From Arthrobacter hankyongi (lineage in GTDB: Bacteria; Actinomycetota; Actinomycetes; Actinomycetales; Micrococcaceae): a stretch of DNA of 64,000 bases. The notes under the pieces were generated by a model. The model searched no databases. It was not told the origin of the DNA and saw only the letters and a program-made list of their open reading frames with translations. Location: the NCBI RefSeq assembly GCF_022012395.1, contig NZ_JAKLTQ010000012.1, positions 62,001 through 126,000 of the forward strand, written 5' to 3'. Positions 52,311-61,319 of the stretch are shown piece by piece (position 1 is the first letter of the stretch; every line of letters begins with the position of its first letter). The translations under genes were made by a program, and so were the position numbers.

Positions 52311-52988
52311 ATGAGCGCACTCTTCGACGCCCTGCCCGAGGGGCCCCGGACCATTGCCCCCGGAGCCGTGCACCTGCCCGGCTGGCTGGATTTGGGCCGC
52401 CAGCGGGAACTCGTCGAGGCCTGCCGCGGCTTCGGCCGCGGGCCGGTCCCCTACCGCTCCGCCAGACTGCCCGGCGGGCACGAAATGAGTGTGCAGACCC
52501 TCTGTCTGGGCTGGCACTGGCAGCCGTACCGGTACACGCGCACCGCGGATGACGTCAACGGCGCGCGGGTGCTGGACTTCCCCGGCTGGCTCGCAGCCTG
52601 GGGCCGCCGGGCGCTGGCGGATGCGTACGGGGATCCGGCCGCGGCCAAGGGCTACGATCCGGACACCGCGCTGGTCAACTTCTATGCGGACAGCGCCAGG
52701 ATGGGCATGCACCAGGACAAGGACGAGCAGGCGGACCTCCCCGTGGTCTCGCTCAGCGTGGGCGATGACTGCCTGTTCCGCTTCGGCAATACCGCGACCA
52801 GGTCCAAGCCCTACACGGATATCCGGCTGCGCTCCGGGGACCTGTTCGTCTTCGGCGGCCCGGCCCGCCTCGCCTACCACGGTGTCCCGCGGATCTACCC
52901 CGGCACCGCGGATCCGGAGTGCGGCCTGACCGGCGGCCGGCTGAACCTGACCATGCGCGTCACCGGACTGACGCCACTCGCAGGCTAG
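52311..52988 (+). CDS. alkB: AlkB-like 2-oxoglutarate/Fe(II) DNA dealkylase
   Basis: 225 residues. Iron ligands His134 and Asp136 in GMHQDKDE and His190 in AYHGVPRI; 2-oxoglutarate arginines in RLNLTMR (Arg210, Arg216). These are the AlkB signatures, removing 1-methyladenine and 3-methylcytosine by oxidative demethylation. It sits 33 bases after the methyltransferase gene and 10 before the glycosylase gene, likely one transcript. Confidence 0.9.
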   Translation: MSALFDALPEGPRTIAPGAVHLPGWLDLGRQRELVEACRGFGRGPVPYRSARLPGGHEMSVQTLCLGWHWQPYRYTRTADDVNGARVLDFPGWLAAWGRRALADAYGDPAAAKGYDPDTALVNFYADSARMGMHQDKDEQADLPVVSLSVGDDCLFRFGNTATRSKPYTDIRLRSGDLFVFGGPARLAYHGVPRIYPGTADPECGLTGGRLNLTMRVTGLTPLAG

Positions 52989-52998
52989 GCTGAACGGC

Positions 52999-53601
52999 AT
53001 GGAACCTGCTGCAACCGGCATCGTGCTCGGCGACGACGGTCTGGCCCGTCCCGCCTGGGCCGCCGTGGACCCGCTGCTGCGCGAGTACTACGACACCGAA
53101 TGGGGCATGCCCGTCCGCAGCGAGCAGGGAATCTACGAACGCATCTGCCTGGAAGGTTTCCAGGCCGGGCTGTCCTGGGCCACCATCCTGCGCAAACGTC
53201 CGGCCTTCCGCGAGGCGTTCCACGGCTTCCACGTGGACACCGTGGCCGCCTTTACGGACGACGACGTCGAGCGGCTGATGCTCGACGCCGGCATCGTGCG
53301 CAACCGGGCCAAGATCCGGGCCGCGGTCACCAACGCCCGCGCCACGATCGCCCTGCGTGCCGAGGGCGGGCTGAGCGACTTCGTCTGGTCCTTCCGGCCG
53401 GCCACCACACCGGCACCGAAACACTTCGGCGAGGTCCCCACCACTTCGCCCGAGTCCGTGGCCCTGTCCAAGGCGCTGCGTGCGCGCGGCTTCGCCTTTG
53501 TCGGGCCGACCACGATGTTCGCCCTGATGGAAGCGATCGGGATGGTGGACACGCATCTGGTGGACAGCCACCGGCGGGGCAGTTCCGGGATCTGGACCTG
53601 A
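52999..53601 (+). CDS. tag: 3-methyladenine DNA glycosylase I (Tag), zinc site degenerate
   Basis: 200 residues. YDTEWGMPV, YERICLEGFQAGLSWATILRKR and the C-terminal GMVDTHLVDSH align with E. coli Tag, including the glutamate and tryptophan of the base pocket. The zinc ligands do not: E. coli Cys4 corresponds to Pro18, His17 to Tyr31, and Cys179 to a serine; only the His175 equivalent remains. The fold is probably held without zinc. Role: excision of 3-methyladenine from DNA. Confidence 0.87.
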   Translation: MEPAATGIVLGDDGLARPAWAAVDPLLREYYDTEWGMPVRSEQGIYERICLEGFQAGLSWATILRKRPAFREAFHGFHVDTVAAFTDDDVERLMLDAGIVRNRAKIRAAVTNARATIALRAEGGLSDFVWSFRPATTPAPKHFGEVPTTSPESVALSKALRARGFAFVGPTTMFALMEAIGMVDTHLVDSHRRGSSGIWT

Positions 53602-53733
53602 GCCCGGACCGGCCGCCGGAACCGCGCCGGGGCGCCGGCCGGACGCACCTCCGCTGTTCTGCGGCCCCGTCAAATGGCAGGATGGCGTCGGAGCCGCGGA
53701 GTGCGGCTGCTGCCCGAGCCTGGAGGAGACACC

Positions 53734-54129
53734 GTGACCATTGTTGTTGCCTACGCACCCCGCCCCGAAGGCCGCGCAGCCGTTGACAAGGGCATCGAAC
53801 TGGCCAAGGCCGGCGGCGAGAAGCTCCTGGTCATCAATGCCGGCGCCGGCGTGGGCCCGGTGCAGAGTCCCACCATTGCCGACAGCGCGGACATCGAGAA
53901 CCTCAAGGCCAAGCTGCGCGGCTCCGGCGCCAAAGCGGAGTTCCGCCAGTACGTGCGGGGCAACACGCCGGCTGAAGAGGTGCTTGATGTGGCCGAATCC
54001 GAGCAGGCCTCGCTGATCGTGATCGGCCTGCGCAAACGGAGCCCGGTCGGCAAGCTCCTCCTCGGTTCCGTGGCCCAGACCATCCTGCTCCAGGCCAGCT
54101 GCCCGGTCCTGGCGGTCAAGGCCGGCTGA
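53734..54129 (+). CDS. Universal stress protein (UspA fold)
   Basis: 131 residues from GTG 53734 with GGAGGAG before it. VVAYAPRPEGRAAVDKGIELA and the C-terminal IGLRKRSPVGKLLLGSVAQTILLQASCPVLAVK carry the ATP-binding G-2x-G-9x-G(S/T)-type pattern. A single Usp domain inside a repair island fits a general stress role. Confidence 0.87.
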   Translation: MTIVVAYAPRPEGRAAVDKGIELAKAGGEKLLVINAGAGVGPVQSPTIADSADIENLKAKLRGSGAKAEFRQYVRGNTPAEEVLDVAESEQASLIVIGLRKRSPVGKLLLGSVAQTILLQASCPVLAVKAG

Positions 54130-54153
54130 CCTCAGGACGCTTGGCTGGACCCC

Positions 54154-55038
54154 GTGTCGAATACTGCGTTGCGTACCCTGCTGCCGGTCCGCGGCCCGTT
54201 CGACGCCGAAGCGGCGCTGGCCGCGCTGGCCGCACACGCAGTTCCCGGCGTCGAACGAACCGATCTCGGCGCCGGCACTTTCACGCGGCTGTTCCCCGCC
54301 CCCGGCGGGCCGGTGCCGGCGACCATCGGCCTGCGCGGGGGCGGCCTCCGGCTCACCCTGCACGACGGCGACGAGGCTGCGACCGGCGCGGTCGCTGCGG
54401 CGGTGCGCCGGCTGCTGGACCTGGACACGGACCCGGCCCGGATCGCCGCGGTGCTGGGGTCCGACCCGGCGGTCGGCCCGTTGGTGCGGCTGCGGCCCGG
54501 CCTGCGGATCCTGGGCCATGCGGACGGGTTCGAGGGAGCCATCCTGACCGTCCTCGGACAGCAGGTTTCGCTGGCGGCAGCGCGCACCTTCGCCGGACGC
54601 CTGGTGGACGCCTTCGGTGCTGTCGGCCCGGCCGGCCTGCGGCTCTTTCCCGGCCCGGAAACGCTCGCCGCGGCCGGACCGGAGGCGGTCCGCGCCGCCG
54701 TCGGGCTGACCGGTGCCCGCGCCCGGACGGTCCATGCGCTCGCCGCTGCCTGCGCGGACGGACTGCGGATCGAACCCGGCGGCGACCACGCGCTCATCCG
54801 CCGCCGGCTGCTGGGGCTGCCGGGCATCGGCCCTTGGACGGTGGAGTATCTGGCCATGCGGGCGCTGCGCGATCCCGACGCCTTTCCGGACGGTGACCTG
54901 GTCCTCCGCCGGGCGCTCGGGGCCGGATCGGTGCAGGAGGTCAGGGCCGCCGGCCGGCGCTGGTCCCCGCTGCGGGCCTATGCGGTGTTCCACCTCTGGA
55001 CCGGCCATGCGTACCTGCCGCCCGCTCCCGCCCAATGA
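54154..55038 (+). CDS. AlkA-type DNA-3-methyladenine glycosylase II
   Basis: 294 residues from GTG 54154. N-terminal AlkA_N-like beta domain (LLPVRGPFDAEAALAALA), then the helix-hairpin-helix LLGLPGIGPWTVEYLAMRAL and, 11 residues on, catalytic Asp in FPDGDLVLRRAL. Unlike many actinobacterial homologues it has no Ada domain fused in front. It removes several alkylated bases. Last gene of the repair island, convergent with the allantoin operon. Confidence 0.88.
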   Translation: MSNTALRTLLPVRGPFDAEAALAALAAHAVPGVERTDLGAGTFTRLFPAPGGPVPATIGLRGGGLRLTLHDGDEAATGAVAAAVRRLLDLDTDPARIAAVLGSDPAVGPLVRLRPGLRILGHADGFEGAILTVLGQQVSLAAARTFAGRLVDAFGAVGPAGLRLFPGPETLAAAGPEAVRAAVGLTGARARTVHALAAACADGLRIEPGGDHALIRRRLLGLPGIGPWTVEYLAMRALRDPDAFPDGDLVLRRALGAGSVQEVRAAGRRWSPLRAYAVFHLWTGHAYLPPAPAQ

Positions 55039-55071
55039 CTGTCCTTGGGCATATGGCCGGCCGCCGGGGTT

Positions 55072-56427
55072 TCAGGCTTCGCCGCGGCGGAGCAGCCGTC
55101 CGGCCGGCTGCCGCCCGTCGATTTCGCGGCCGCGCACGAAGGTGCGGCGGACGACACCGGCCAGCGCCTTGCCTTGGTACGGGGTGACCGGATTCTTGTG
55201 GTGCAGCTTGTACGCATCCACCACAAAGCCCTCGTCGGCGGCGAAGACGGAGAAGTCCGCGTCGTACCCAGGAGCCAGCCGGCCCTTGCGGGCCAGCCGG
55301 GCCAGCTCGGCCGGCCCGCGGGACATCCAGTCCACCACCTTCTCCAGGCCGATCCCCCGCCGGCGGGCCTCGGTCCAGACCAGCGGCAGGCCCAGCTGCA
55401 GCGAGGCCACCCCGCCCCAGGCCACACCGAAGTCCCCGTTTTCCAGGTCCTTCAGGTCCGGTGTGCTGGGCGAGTGGTCGGAGACGATGCACTCGATTAT
55501 TCCGTCTTCCAGGCCCTTCCAGAGCAGTTCCCGGTTGGACGCCTCGCGGATCGGCGGGCAGCATTTGAAGGCCGTGGCGCCGTCGGGAATGTCCTCGGCC
55601 TGCAGGGTCAGGTAGTGCGGGCAGGTCTCCACCGTCAGCCGGACGCCGTCACGCTTGGCAACGGCGATCATCGGCAGCGCATCCGAGGAGGACAGGTGCA
55701 GGATGTGGGCCCGGGCACCGGTCCGGCGGGCCCGCTCGATCACTTCGGCGATGGCCAGGTTCTCCGCCCCGCGCGGGCGCGAGGCCAGGAAGCGGGCGTA
55801 CCGGTCCCCCTCGGCGTGCGGTGCGTCGTCGATAGCGCGGGCGTCCTCGGCGTGGACGATCATGAGCGAGTCGAAGGTCTTCAGCTCGGCCAGGTCCTTT
55901 TCCATCTCGTCCGCTTCCAGCGGCGGGAATTCGTCCACCCCGGAGTGCAGCAGGAAGCACTTGAAGCCGAACACGCCCGCCTCGTGCAGCGGCCGGAGGT
56001 CCCCGAGGTTGCCGGGCACCGCCCCGCCCCAGAAGCCCACGTCCACGAACGTCTGGCCGGCGGCGGCAGCCCGCTTTTCCGCCAGCGCCGCCAGGTTGAC
56101 GGTCGGCGGAATGCTGTTCAGCGGCATATCGAGAATGGTGGTCACGCCGCCGGCCGCGGCGGCCCGGGTGGCGGAGGCGAAGCCCTCCCACTCGGTCCGG
56201 CCGGGTTCGTTTACATGCACGTGCGTGTCCACCAGTCCCGGAATCAGGGTCTCCCCAGGGTCCAGTTCGATGGTGTCCTTGCCGCGCAGGCCGGCGCCCA
56301 GCGGTTCGACGGCGGCGAACCGCCCGTCGCGAATGCCAACCTCGCCGGGGCCGATGCCCGCCGCCGTCAGGATCCGCCCGCCGCGGATGACCAGGTCGAA
56401 TCCGCCGCCGGCAGATGGTTCGCTCAT
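55072..56427 (-). CDS. allB: Allantoinase
   Basis: 451-residue amidohydrolase. DTHVHVNEPGRTEWEGF (His69, His71), carboxylated Lys156 in GFKCFLLHSG, His192, HILHLSS and VSDHSPS (Asp317) are the binuclear-metal residues, and the EPGRTEWEGF block is specific for allantoinase among cyclic amidohydrolases. It opens allantoin to allantoate. It is the last gene of the operon that begins with malate synthase, 69 bases after the aminohydrolase gene. Confidence 0.9.
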   Translation of the reverse strand: MSEPSAGGGFDLVIRGGRILTAAGIGPGEVGIRDGRFAAVEPLGAGLRGKDTIELDPGETLIPGLVDTHVHVNEPGRTEWEGFASATRAAAAGGVTTILDMPLNSIPPTVNLAALAEKRAAAAGQTFVDVGFWGGAVPGNLGDLRPLHEAGVFGFKCFLLHSGVDEFPPLEADEMEKDLAELKTFDSLMIVHAEDARAIDDAPHAEGDRYARFLASRPRGAENLAIAEVIERARRTGARAHILHLSSSDALPMIAVAKRDGVRLTVETCPHYLTLQAEDIPDGATAFKCCPPIREASNRELLWKGLEDGIIECIVSDHSPSTPDLKDLENGDFGVAWGGVASLQLGLPLVWTEARRRGIGLEKVVDWMSRGPAELARLARKGRLAPGYDADFSVFAADEGFVVDAYKLHHKNPVTPYQGKALAGVVRRTFVRGREIDGRQPAGRLLRRGEA

Positions 56428-56496
56428 CGATTGCCTCCGTGTTGCCCCGCTGGTTGTTGCCCTGCTGCCACTTTGCTACGCCCGGGTCCGTATTGG

Positions 56497-57303
56497 TCAG
56501 AGCATGATCTGGCGGTTGACGTCCTTGTAGAGCAGGTAGCGGAAGTTCCCCGGCCCGCCCGCGTAGCAGGCCTGGGGGCAGAACGCCCGCAACGCCATGT
56601 AGTCCCCGGCCTGGACTTCCACCCAGTCCCCGTTCAGGTGGTAGACGGCCTTACCCTCGAGCACGTACAGGCCGTGCTCCATGACATGGGTTTCGGCGAA
56701 TGGGATGGAGGCACCGGGCTCGAAGGTCACCACGTTGATGTGCATGTCATAGGCCAGATCGTCCACCGGCAGCATGCGCGTGGTGCGCCATTTGTTGTCG
56801 GTGTCCGGCATCGGGGACGGCTCGATGTCCTGCTCGTTGCCGAAGACCGGTTTGGCGGTGTAGCCCTCGAGCGGCTCGTAGGCCTTGCGGATCCAGTGGA
56901 ACCGGGCGGCGGCAGTGCCGTCGTTGCGCACCTGCCAGACGGCTCCCGCCGGGGCGTAGGCGAAGCCGCCGGGAGCCAGGATTCCGGTCTCGCCCTCGAT
57001 GGAGACGGTCAGCTCGCCGTCCACGACAAAGACGAATCCTTCCACCGTCTTCTGCGCTTCGGGCCGGCCGGAACCACCGCCGGGGGCCACCTCCATCACG
57101 TACTGGGCGAAGGTGGTGGGACCGCCCGGCACCGGCCGGTTCAGGATCCAGGTCCGGGTGCCGGTCCAGTCCGGCAGCACGCTGGTCACGATGTCGCGCA
57201 GCACGCCGCGCGGAATCACGGTGTAGGCCTCGGTGACGATGGCGCGGTCGGTCAGCAGGTCCGTCTGCGGCGGCAGGCCCGCGGGGTTCGCATAGTAGGT
57301 CAT
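56497..57303 (-). CDS. allE: (S)-ureidoglycine aminohydrolase
   Basis: 268 residues in two cupin domains; the C-terminal ETHVMEHGLYVLEGKAVYHL has the Mn-binding His/Glu set, with DYMALRAFCPQACYAGGPG following. It converts ureidoglycine to ureidoglycolate and ammonia after allantoate hydrolysis. The allantoate amidohydrolase and ureidoglycolate lyase are not in the window. Three bases separate its start from the preceding stop. Confidence 0.9.
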   Translation of the reverse strand: MTYYANPAGLPPQTDLLTDRAIVTEAYTVIPRGVLRDIVTSVLPDWTGTRTWILNRPVPGGPTTFAQYVMEVAPGGGSGRPEAQKTVEGFVFVVDGELTVSIEGETGILAPGGFAYAPAGAVWQVRNDGTAAARFHWIRKAYEPLEGYTAKPVFGNEQDIEPSPMPDTDNKWRTTRMLPVDDLAYDMHINVVTFEPGASIPFAETHVMEHGLYVLEGKAVYHLNGDWVEVQAGDYMALRAFCPQACYAGGPGNFRYLLYKDVNRQIML

Positions 57304-57306
57304 GGA

Positions 57307-58587
57307 TCAATCCTCGGGGGTGGAAGCGGCTTGAGGGTAGGCCAGGGAGTGCAGCTGCGCCGCGGAGACTTCGGCCAGCTGCGCAACCTCGGTTTCCTCC
57401 ACCGCACCGCAGGCCAGGCCGCGGTGAAGGAACCGGGCCAGCGCGCGGGCGGTGGCCGGCTCGTCCAGCACGGTGCCGGCGATGCCGTGCACGTAGTTCT
57501 TCAGGCGCAGGGCTGCGGCCGCCAGTCCGTCCCGGTAGAAGGCGTAGGTGGCCAGGTAGCGGGTTGGCAGCTGGGCCGGGTGCAGGTCCCAGCCCTGGTA
57601 GATGCCCCGTTCCAGGTGCCGGCGGACCAGGCGGGCGTGCAGGGCCCAGGCCGCCGCGACGTTCGCCGTACCGCCAAGCGGCAGGATGTTGGTGGAACCG
57701 TCCGAAAGCCGTACGCCGGTTCCGGCCACCGCCACCTGCATGACGGCTTTGGCATAGTCGGCCACGGGATGCTCCATGGACTGGTAGGCCGCCGCGATGC
57801 CCAGCGAGGCGCTGTAGTCGTAGGTGCCGTAGTGCAACGAACCGACCCGGCCGTCCGCGGCGTGGATCAGCTGCGCCACCGGCACCGTGCCGTCCGCGGC
57901 CAGGATCAGCTGCGGGGTTTCCACCTGCACCTCGAAGCGCAGCCGGCCGGCGGGCAGCCCGTGCGCATTCTCCAGCTCCCCGCAGGCGTAGGCCATGGCC
58001 TGGACCTGGGCCACCGTACTGACCTTCGGCAGGGTCAGCACCAGGCCTGCGGGCAGGCCCCGGTCCCCCGCGTGCTCGAGCAGGCTGGCCAGGAACAGGT
58101 CCACGGTACGCAGCCCGCGGGCACGGGTGGACGCCTCAAAGCACTTGAAGCGGATGCCGATGAACGGCGGAGCGGTGCCGGCGGCCACCGCCTGGGCCAC
58201 TGCCGCGCCGGCAGCGAGCGCGTCGGTGTCCTCCTGGTCGTTCCCCCGGTCGCCGTAGCCGTCCTCGAAGTCCAGCCGGAGGTCCTCAACCGGTTCGCTC
58301 TCCAGCTTGCGGCGGACCAGCTCTGCCAGCCGGGGCGCCCCGTCGAGGCCGAGGCTGCCGGCGAGGCGTTCCAGCCCGCCGTGCTCCTTGGCCGCAGCCA
58401 GCGCGTCGGCGCCCCAGCGGGCGGCCAGCCCGGGATCAAACCGGTCCGCCGGCACATACACGGTGTGCACGGGCTGCCGGCCGGCGTCCTCGCCGGGATA
58501 GGCCGAGGCCAGCAGCGCGTCGGTGGCCGCCAGGCCGGCGTCGATCTTCGCCACGGTTCCGGGACCGAAGACCAGCTTCGGAGCCAT
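57307..58587 (-). CDS. DUF6986 aldolase/citrate-lyase-like protein
   Basis: 426 residues. LRLDFEDGYGDRGNDQED and RFEVQVETPQLILAADG match the TIM-barrel HpcH/citrate-lyase/malate-synthase superfamily with its metal-binding acidic residues; GGTANVAAAWALHARLVRRHLERGIYQGWDLHPAQL is typical of DUF6986. It overlaps the malate synthase gene by one base (TGATG). A C-C lyase or synthase acting on glyoxylate is a fair guess, given allantoin breakdown yields glyoxylate. Confidence 0.75.
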   Translation of the reverse strand: MAPKLVFGPGTVAKIDAGLAATDALLASAYPGEDAGRQPVHTVYVPADRFDPGLAARWGADALAAAKEHGGLERLAGSLGLDGAPRLAELVRRKLESEPVEDLRLDFEDGYGDRGNDQEDTDALAAGAAVAQAVAAGTAPPFIGIRFKCFEASTRARGLRTVDLFLASLLEHAGDRGLPAGLVLTLPKVSTVAQVQAMAYACGELENAHGLPAGRLRFEVQVETPQLILAADGTVPVAQLIHAADGRVGSLHYGTYDYSASLGIAAAYQSMEHPVADYAKAVMQVAVAGTGVRLSDGSTNILPLGGTANVAAAWALHARLVRRHLERGIYQGWDLHPAQLPTRYLATYAFYRDGLAAAALRLKNYVHGIAGTVLDEPATARALARFLHRGLACGAVEETEVAQLAEVSAAQLHSLAYPQAASTPED

Positions 58588-60185
58588 CAGGAGACCAGTT
58601 CGTAGGCGGGCAGCGTGAGGAACTCGACGAAGTCCTCCCCGGTGGCCAGCTCGCCGATCAGCCTGCTGGCCGGCTGGTAGTACTTCGCGAAGGCCTGCTC
58701 GTCCACTTCGCCGCGCAGCCGCCCGGTCTCCTCAGCCAGGATCCGCTCCACCAGTTCCTTGGTGACGGTGTTGCCGGTATCCGCCAGCACCACCTTGTTG
58801 CGCAGCTGCTGCCAGATCTGCGAGCGGGAAATCTCGGCGGTGGCGGCGTCCTCCATCAGGTTGTGGATGGCCACCGCCCCGTTGCCGGAGAGCCAGACGG
58901 CGGTGTAGGCCACCGCGACGTAGAGGTTCAGCCGCAGGCCGGCCTCGGTCACCGCGCCGCCGGCGGAGGAAACATCGAGCAGGTCCGCAGGGGTCACCTT
59001 GACCTCTTCGCGCAGCCGGTCCAGCTGGTTGGGCTTGTCCCCCAGCACGGCGTCGAAGACCTCGCGGCAGGTATCCACCAGGTCCGGGTGCGCCACCCAG
59101 GAACCGTCGAAGCCGTCATTGGCCTCCCGGGTCTTGTCCGCGCGGACCTTCTCGACGGCGGCGGCCGTGACCTCCGGTTCCTTCCGGTTCGGGATGAAGG
59201 CGGCCATCCCGCCCATCGCGAAGGCGCCGCGGCGGTGGCAGGTCTTGACCAGCAGTTCGGTGTAGGCGCGCATGAACGGGGCGGTCATGGACACGCTGGC
59301 GCGGTCCGGCAGCACGAAGGCCCCGCCGGCCTCGCGGAAGTACTTGATGATGCTGAACAGGTAGTCCCAACGGCCGGCGTTCAGGCCGGAGGCGTGCTCG
59401 CGCAGCTCGTAGAGGATCTCCTCCATCTGGAACGCGGCCGGGATGGTCTCGATCAGCATGGTGGCCCGGACGGTGCCCTGCTCAAGGCCCAGCTCGTTCT
59501 GGGCGAAGACGAAGATGTCGTTCCACAGCCGGGCCTCGAGGTGGCTTTCCATCTTGGGCAGATAGTAGAACGGGCCCTCGCCGGTGGCGGCGAGCTGGAC
59601 GGCGTTGTGGAAGAAGTGCAGGCCGAAGTCCACCAGCGCGCCCACCGCAGGGGCGCCGTCGATGCGGATGTTCTTCTCCGGCAGGTGCCAGCCGCGCGGG
59701 CGCACCACCACGGTGGCCAGCGGGATGTCGGTGCGCAGCGTGTACTGCTTGCCTTCGGCGGAGGTGAAGGACAGCTCGCCGCGGGCGGCGCCGTAGAGGT
59801 TCAGCTGCGCATCGACGACGTTGTGCCAGGTCGGGGCGCTGGCGTCCTCGAGGTCCGCCAGCCAGACCTTGGCGCCGGAATTCAGGGCGTTGATCGCCAT
59901 CTTGGCCGGCGAGGCCGGGCCGGTCATCTCCACCCGGCGGTCGCGCAGCCTGGCAGGGGCAGGCGCCACCTGCCAGTCCCCCTCGCGGATGGCCCGGGTT
60001 TCGGGCAGGAAATCCAGGCCGCCGGCGGCGGAGGCCTGCCGCCGGGCGGCAACCCGCTCGGCGAGCAGCTCATCCCGGGTGCCGGCGAACTTGTGGTGCA
60101 GCGTCTCGACGAAGTCCAGCGCCTCCGGAGTCAGGATCCGCTCCGCGCCGGCCACCGGCGATTGATTGGTGACGGTCAGGGCCAT
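58587..60185 (-). CDS. aceB: Malate synthase A
   Basis: 532 residues, the normal length of the A isoform. VVVRPRGWHLPEKN holds the catalytic arginine, MLIETIPAAFQMEEILYEL the acidic metal ligands, and the end NAMEDAA-like region (AIHNLMEDAATAEISRSQIWQQL) is family typical. It condenses glyoxylate with acetyl-CoA. As first gene of the allantoin operon it disposes of glyoxylate from ureidoglycolate. GAGGA lies eight bases before ATG 60185; the frame extends upstream but without coding character. Confidence 0.92.
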   Translation of the reverse strand: MALTVTNQSPVAGAERILTPEALDFVETLHHKFAGTRDELLAERVAARRQASAAGGLDFLPETRAIREGDWQVAPAPARLRDRRVEMTGPASPAKMAINALNSGAKVWLADLEDASAPTWHNVVDAQLNLYGAARGELSFTSAEGKQYTLRTDIPLATVVVRPRGWHLPEKNIRIDGAPAVGALVDFGLHFFHNAVQLAATGEGPFYYLPKMESHLEARLWNDIFVFAQNELGLEQGTVRATMLIETIPAAFQMEEILYELREHASGLNAGRWDYLFSIIKYFREAGGAFVLPDRASVSMTAPFMRAYTELLVKTCHRRGAFAMGGMAAFIPNRKEPEVTAAAVEKVRADKTREANDGFDGSWVAHPDLVDTCREVFDAVLGDKPNQLDRLREEVKVTPADLLDVSSAGGAVTEAGLRLNLYVAVAYTAVWLSGNGAVAIHNLMEDAATAEISRSQIWQQLRNKVVLADTGNTVTKELVERILAEETGRLRGEVDEQAFAKYYQPASRLIGELATGEDFVEFLTLPAYELVS

Positions 60186-60542
60186 GATGTTCGTCCTCGC
60201 TTCGGGGTCAGTGGGTACGTCGGACCGCGTCGGCTGCCGGTTCGCTGGTGACAGCGAACCGCACCGGGTCTGCACCCGCAAGATGGTCGGGTATCCGGGA
60301 CTGTGGGACCGCCAATGTTCCTCCTTGGGATGAACCGGGCGGCGCCAAGCCCAAATGGAGAGCTTTTTCCGTATTATGGACATTATTATTTGATGTGTGG
60401 AAAAACAACCCATTTCGAGAGAGTTTTCTCGGAGTGCGGAAATCCGTTAATCTGTGGGCTACCGCGGAGAGCAGCCCCCGCGGCATCCGTCCGGCCACCG
60501 GAAGGCCCGGCCGACGGCCCGACCCATCGAGAGCGAGATTCC
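60186..60542. promoter_or_regulatory. 357-base divergent control region, aceB and iclR
   Basis: Toward aceB (minus strand): -35 TTGTTT (60408-60403) and -10 TAATGT (60385-60380), 17 bases apart, with an imperfect dyad TTCCG-TATTA-TGGA (60367-60380) at the expected start point. Toward iclR (plus strand): -10 TAATCT (60448-60453) next to CGGA-AA-TCCG (60437-60446) and an inverted repeat CGAGA-N6-TCTCG (60416-60431). The TCCG/CGGA half-sites shared by both sides suit an IclR protein controlling both directions. The rest (60186-60360) shows no gene. Confidence 0.5.
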
Positions 60543-61301
60543 ATGGCAGAGAAAGCCTCCGGGGGCGTCCAGTCCGTTGAGCGGGCGTTCGAACTCCTGG
60601 AACTGTTGGCCCAGGCCGGCGGCCAACTGACCCTCAGCGAGCTCTCCTCGCTCACCACACTGCCGCTGCCGACCATCCACCGGCTGCTGCGGACGCTGGT
60701 TTCGCTCGGTCAGGTCCGCCAGTTGCCCAACCGCCGTTATTCGCTGGGACCGAGCCTCATCCGGCTCGGCGAGGTAGCCAACAAGCAGTTGGGGACGCTG
60801 GCCCGGCCGCACCTGAAGGACCTAGTGGATGCCTTAGGCGAATCGGCCAACATGGCCCTGCTCGACTTGGACATGGTGGTCTATGTCGCCCAGGTCGCCT
60901 CGCCGCACTCGATGCGGATGTTCACCGAGGTGGGCCGGCGCGCCCACACCCACGACACCGGCGTCGGCAAGGCGATCCTCGCCCAGCTGGAACCGGAGCA
61001 GGTCCGGAGCATCGTCACCGGTGCGGGTATGCCTACCCCGACGCCGAAGAGCATCGGCAATCTGGCGGACCTCGAGGCCGAACTGGGGCGCATCCGCGAG
61101 CGCGGCTACTCGATCGACGAAGAGGAACAGGAGATCGGCGTGCGCTGCTTGGCGATGGCCGTGCCCGCAGCGCCGACGCCGATGGCAATTTCCGTCTCCG
61201 GCCCGGTCTCCCGGGTGGACGCAGCCTTCGCCGAGCGGGCCGTTCCGCTGCTGCGCGAGGCCGCCCGGATCATCTCGGAGGAGCTGAACCTGGCGTCCTG
61301 A
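60543..61301 (+). CDS. IclR-family regulator (AllR-like)
   Basis: 252 residues from ATG 60543: HTH about 10-65 (FELLELLAQAGGQLTLSELSSLTTLPLPTIHRLLRTL), then the effector domain (RRAHTHDTGVGKAILAQL ... EEQEIGVRCLAMAVP). The conserved cysteine in GVRCLA and the surrounding pattern match allantoin/glyoxylate regulators. Divergent to the aceB-allantoin operon, hence its probable repressor, relieved by glyoxylate or allantoin. Confidence 0.86.
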   Translation: MAEKASGGVQSVERAFELLELLAQAGGQLTLSELSSLTTLPLPTIHRLLRTLVSLGQVRQLPNRRYSLGPSLIRLGEVANKQLGTLARPHLKDLVDALGESANMALLDLDMVVYVAQVASPHSMRMFTEVGRRAHTHDTGVGKAILAQLEPEQVRSIVTGAGMPTPTPKSIGNLADLEAELGRIRERGYSIDEEEQEIGVRCLAMAVPAAPTPMAISVSGPVSRVDAAFAERAVPLLREAARIISEELNLAS

Positions 61302-61319
61302 CGCGCTATTGCCGCACGG

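Noticed and set aside
53602-53733. GC-rich dyads between tag and the Usp gene as a terminator
   Set aside because: Arms are imperfect, no T-run follows, and such GC pairing is expected by chance here.
60208-60498. Minus-strand frame in the aceB-iclR gap as a gene
   Set aside because: It covers the AT-rich promoter region, lacks a ribosome site and has no recognisable composition or domain.
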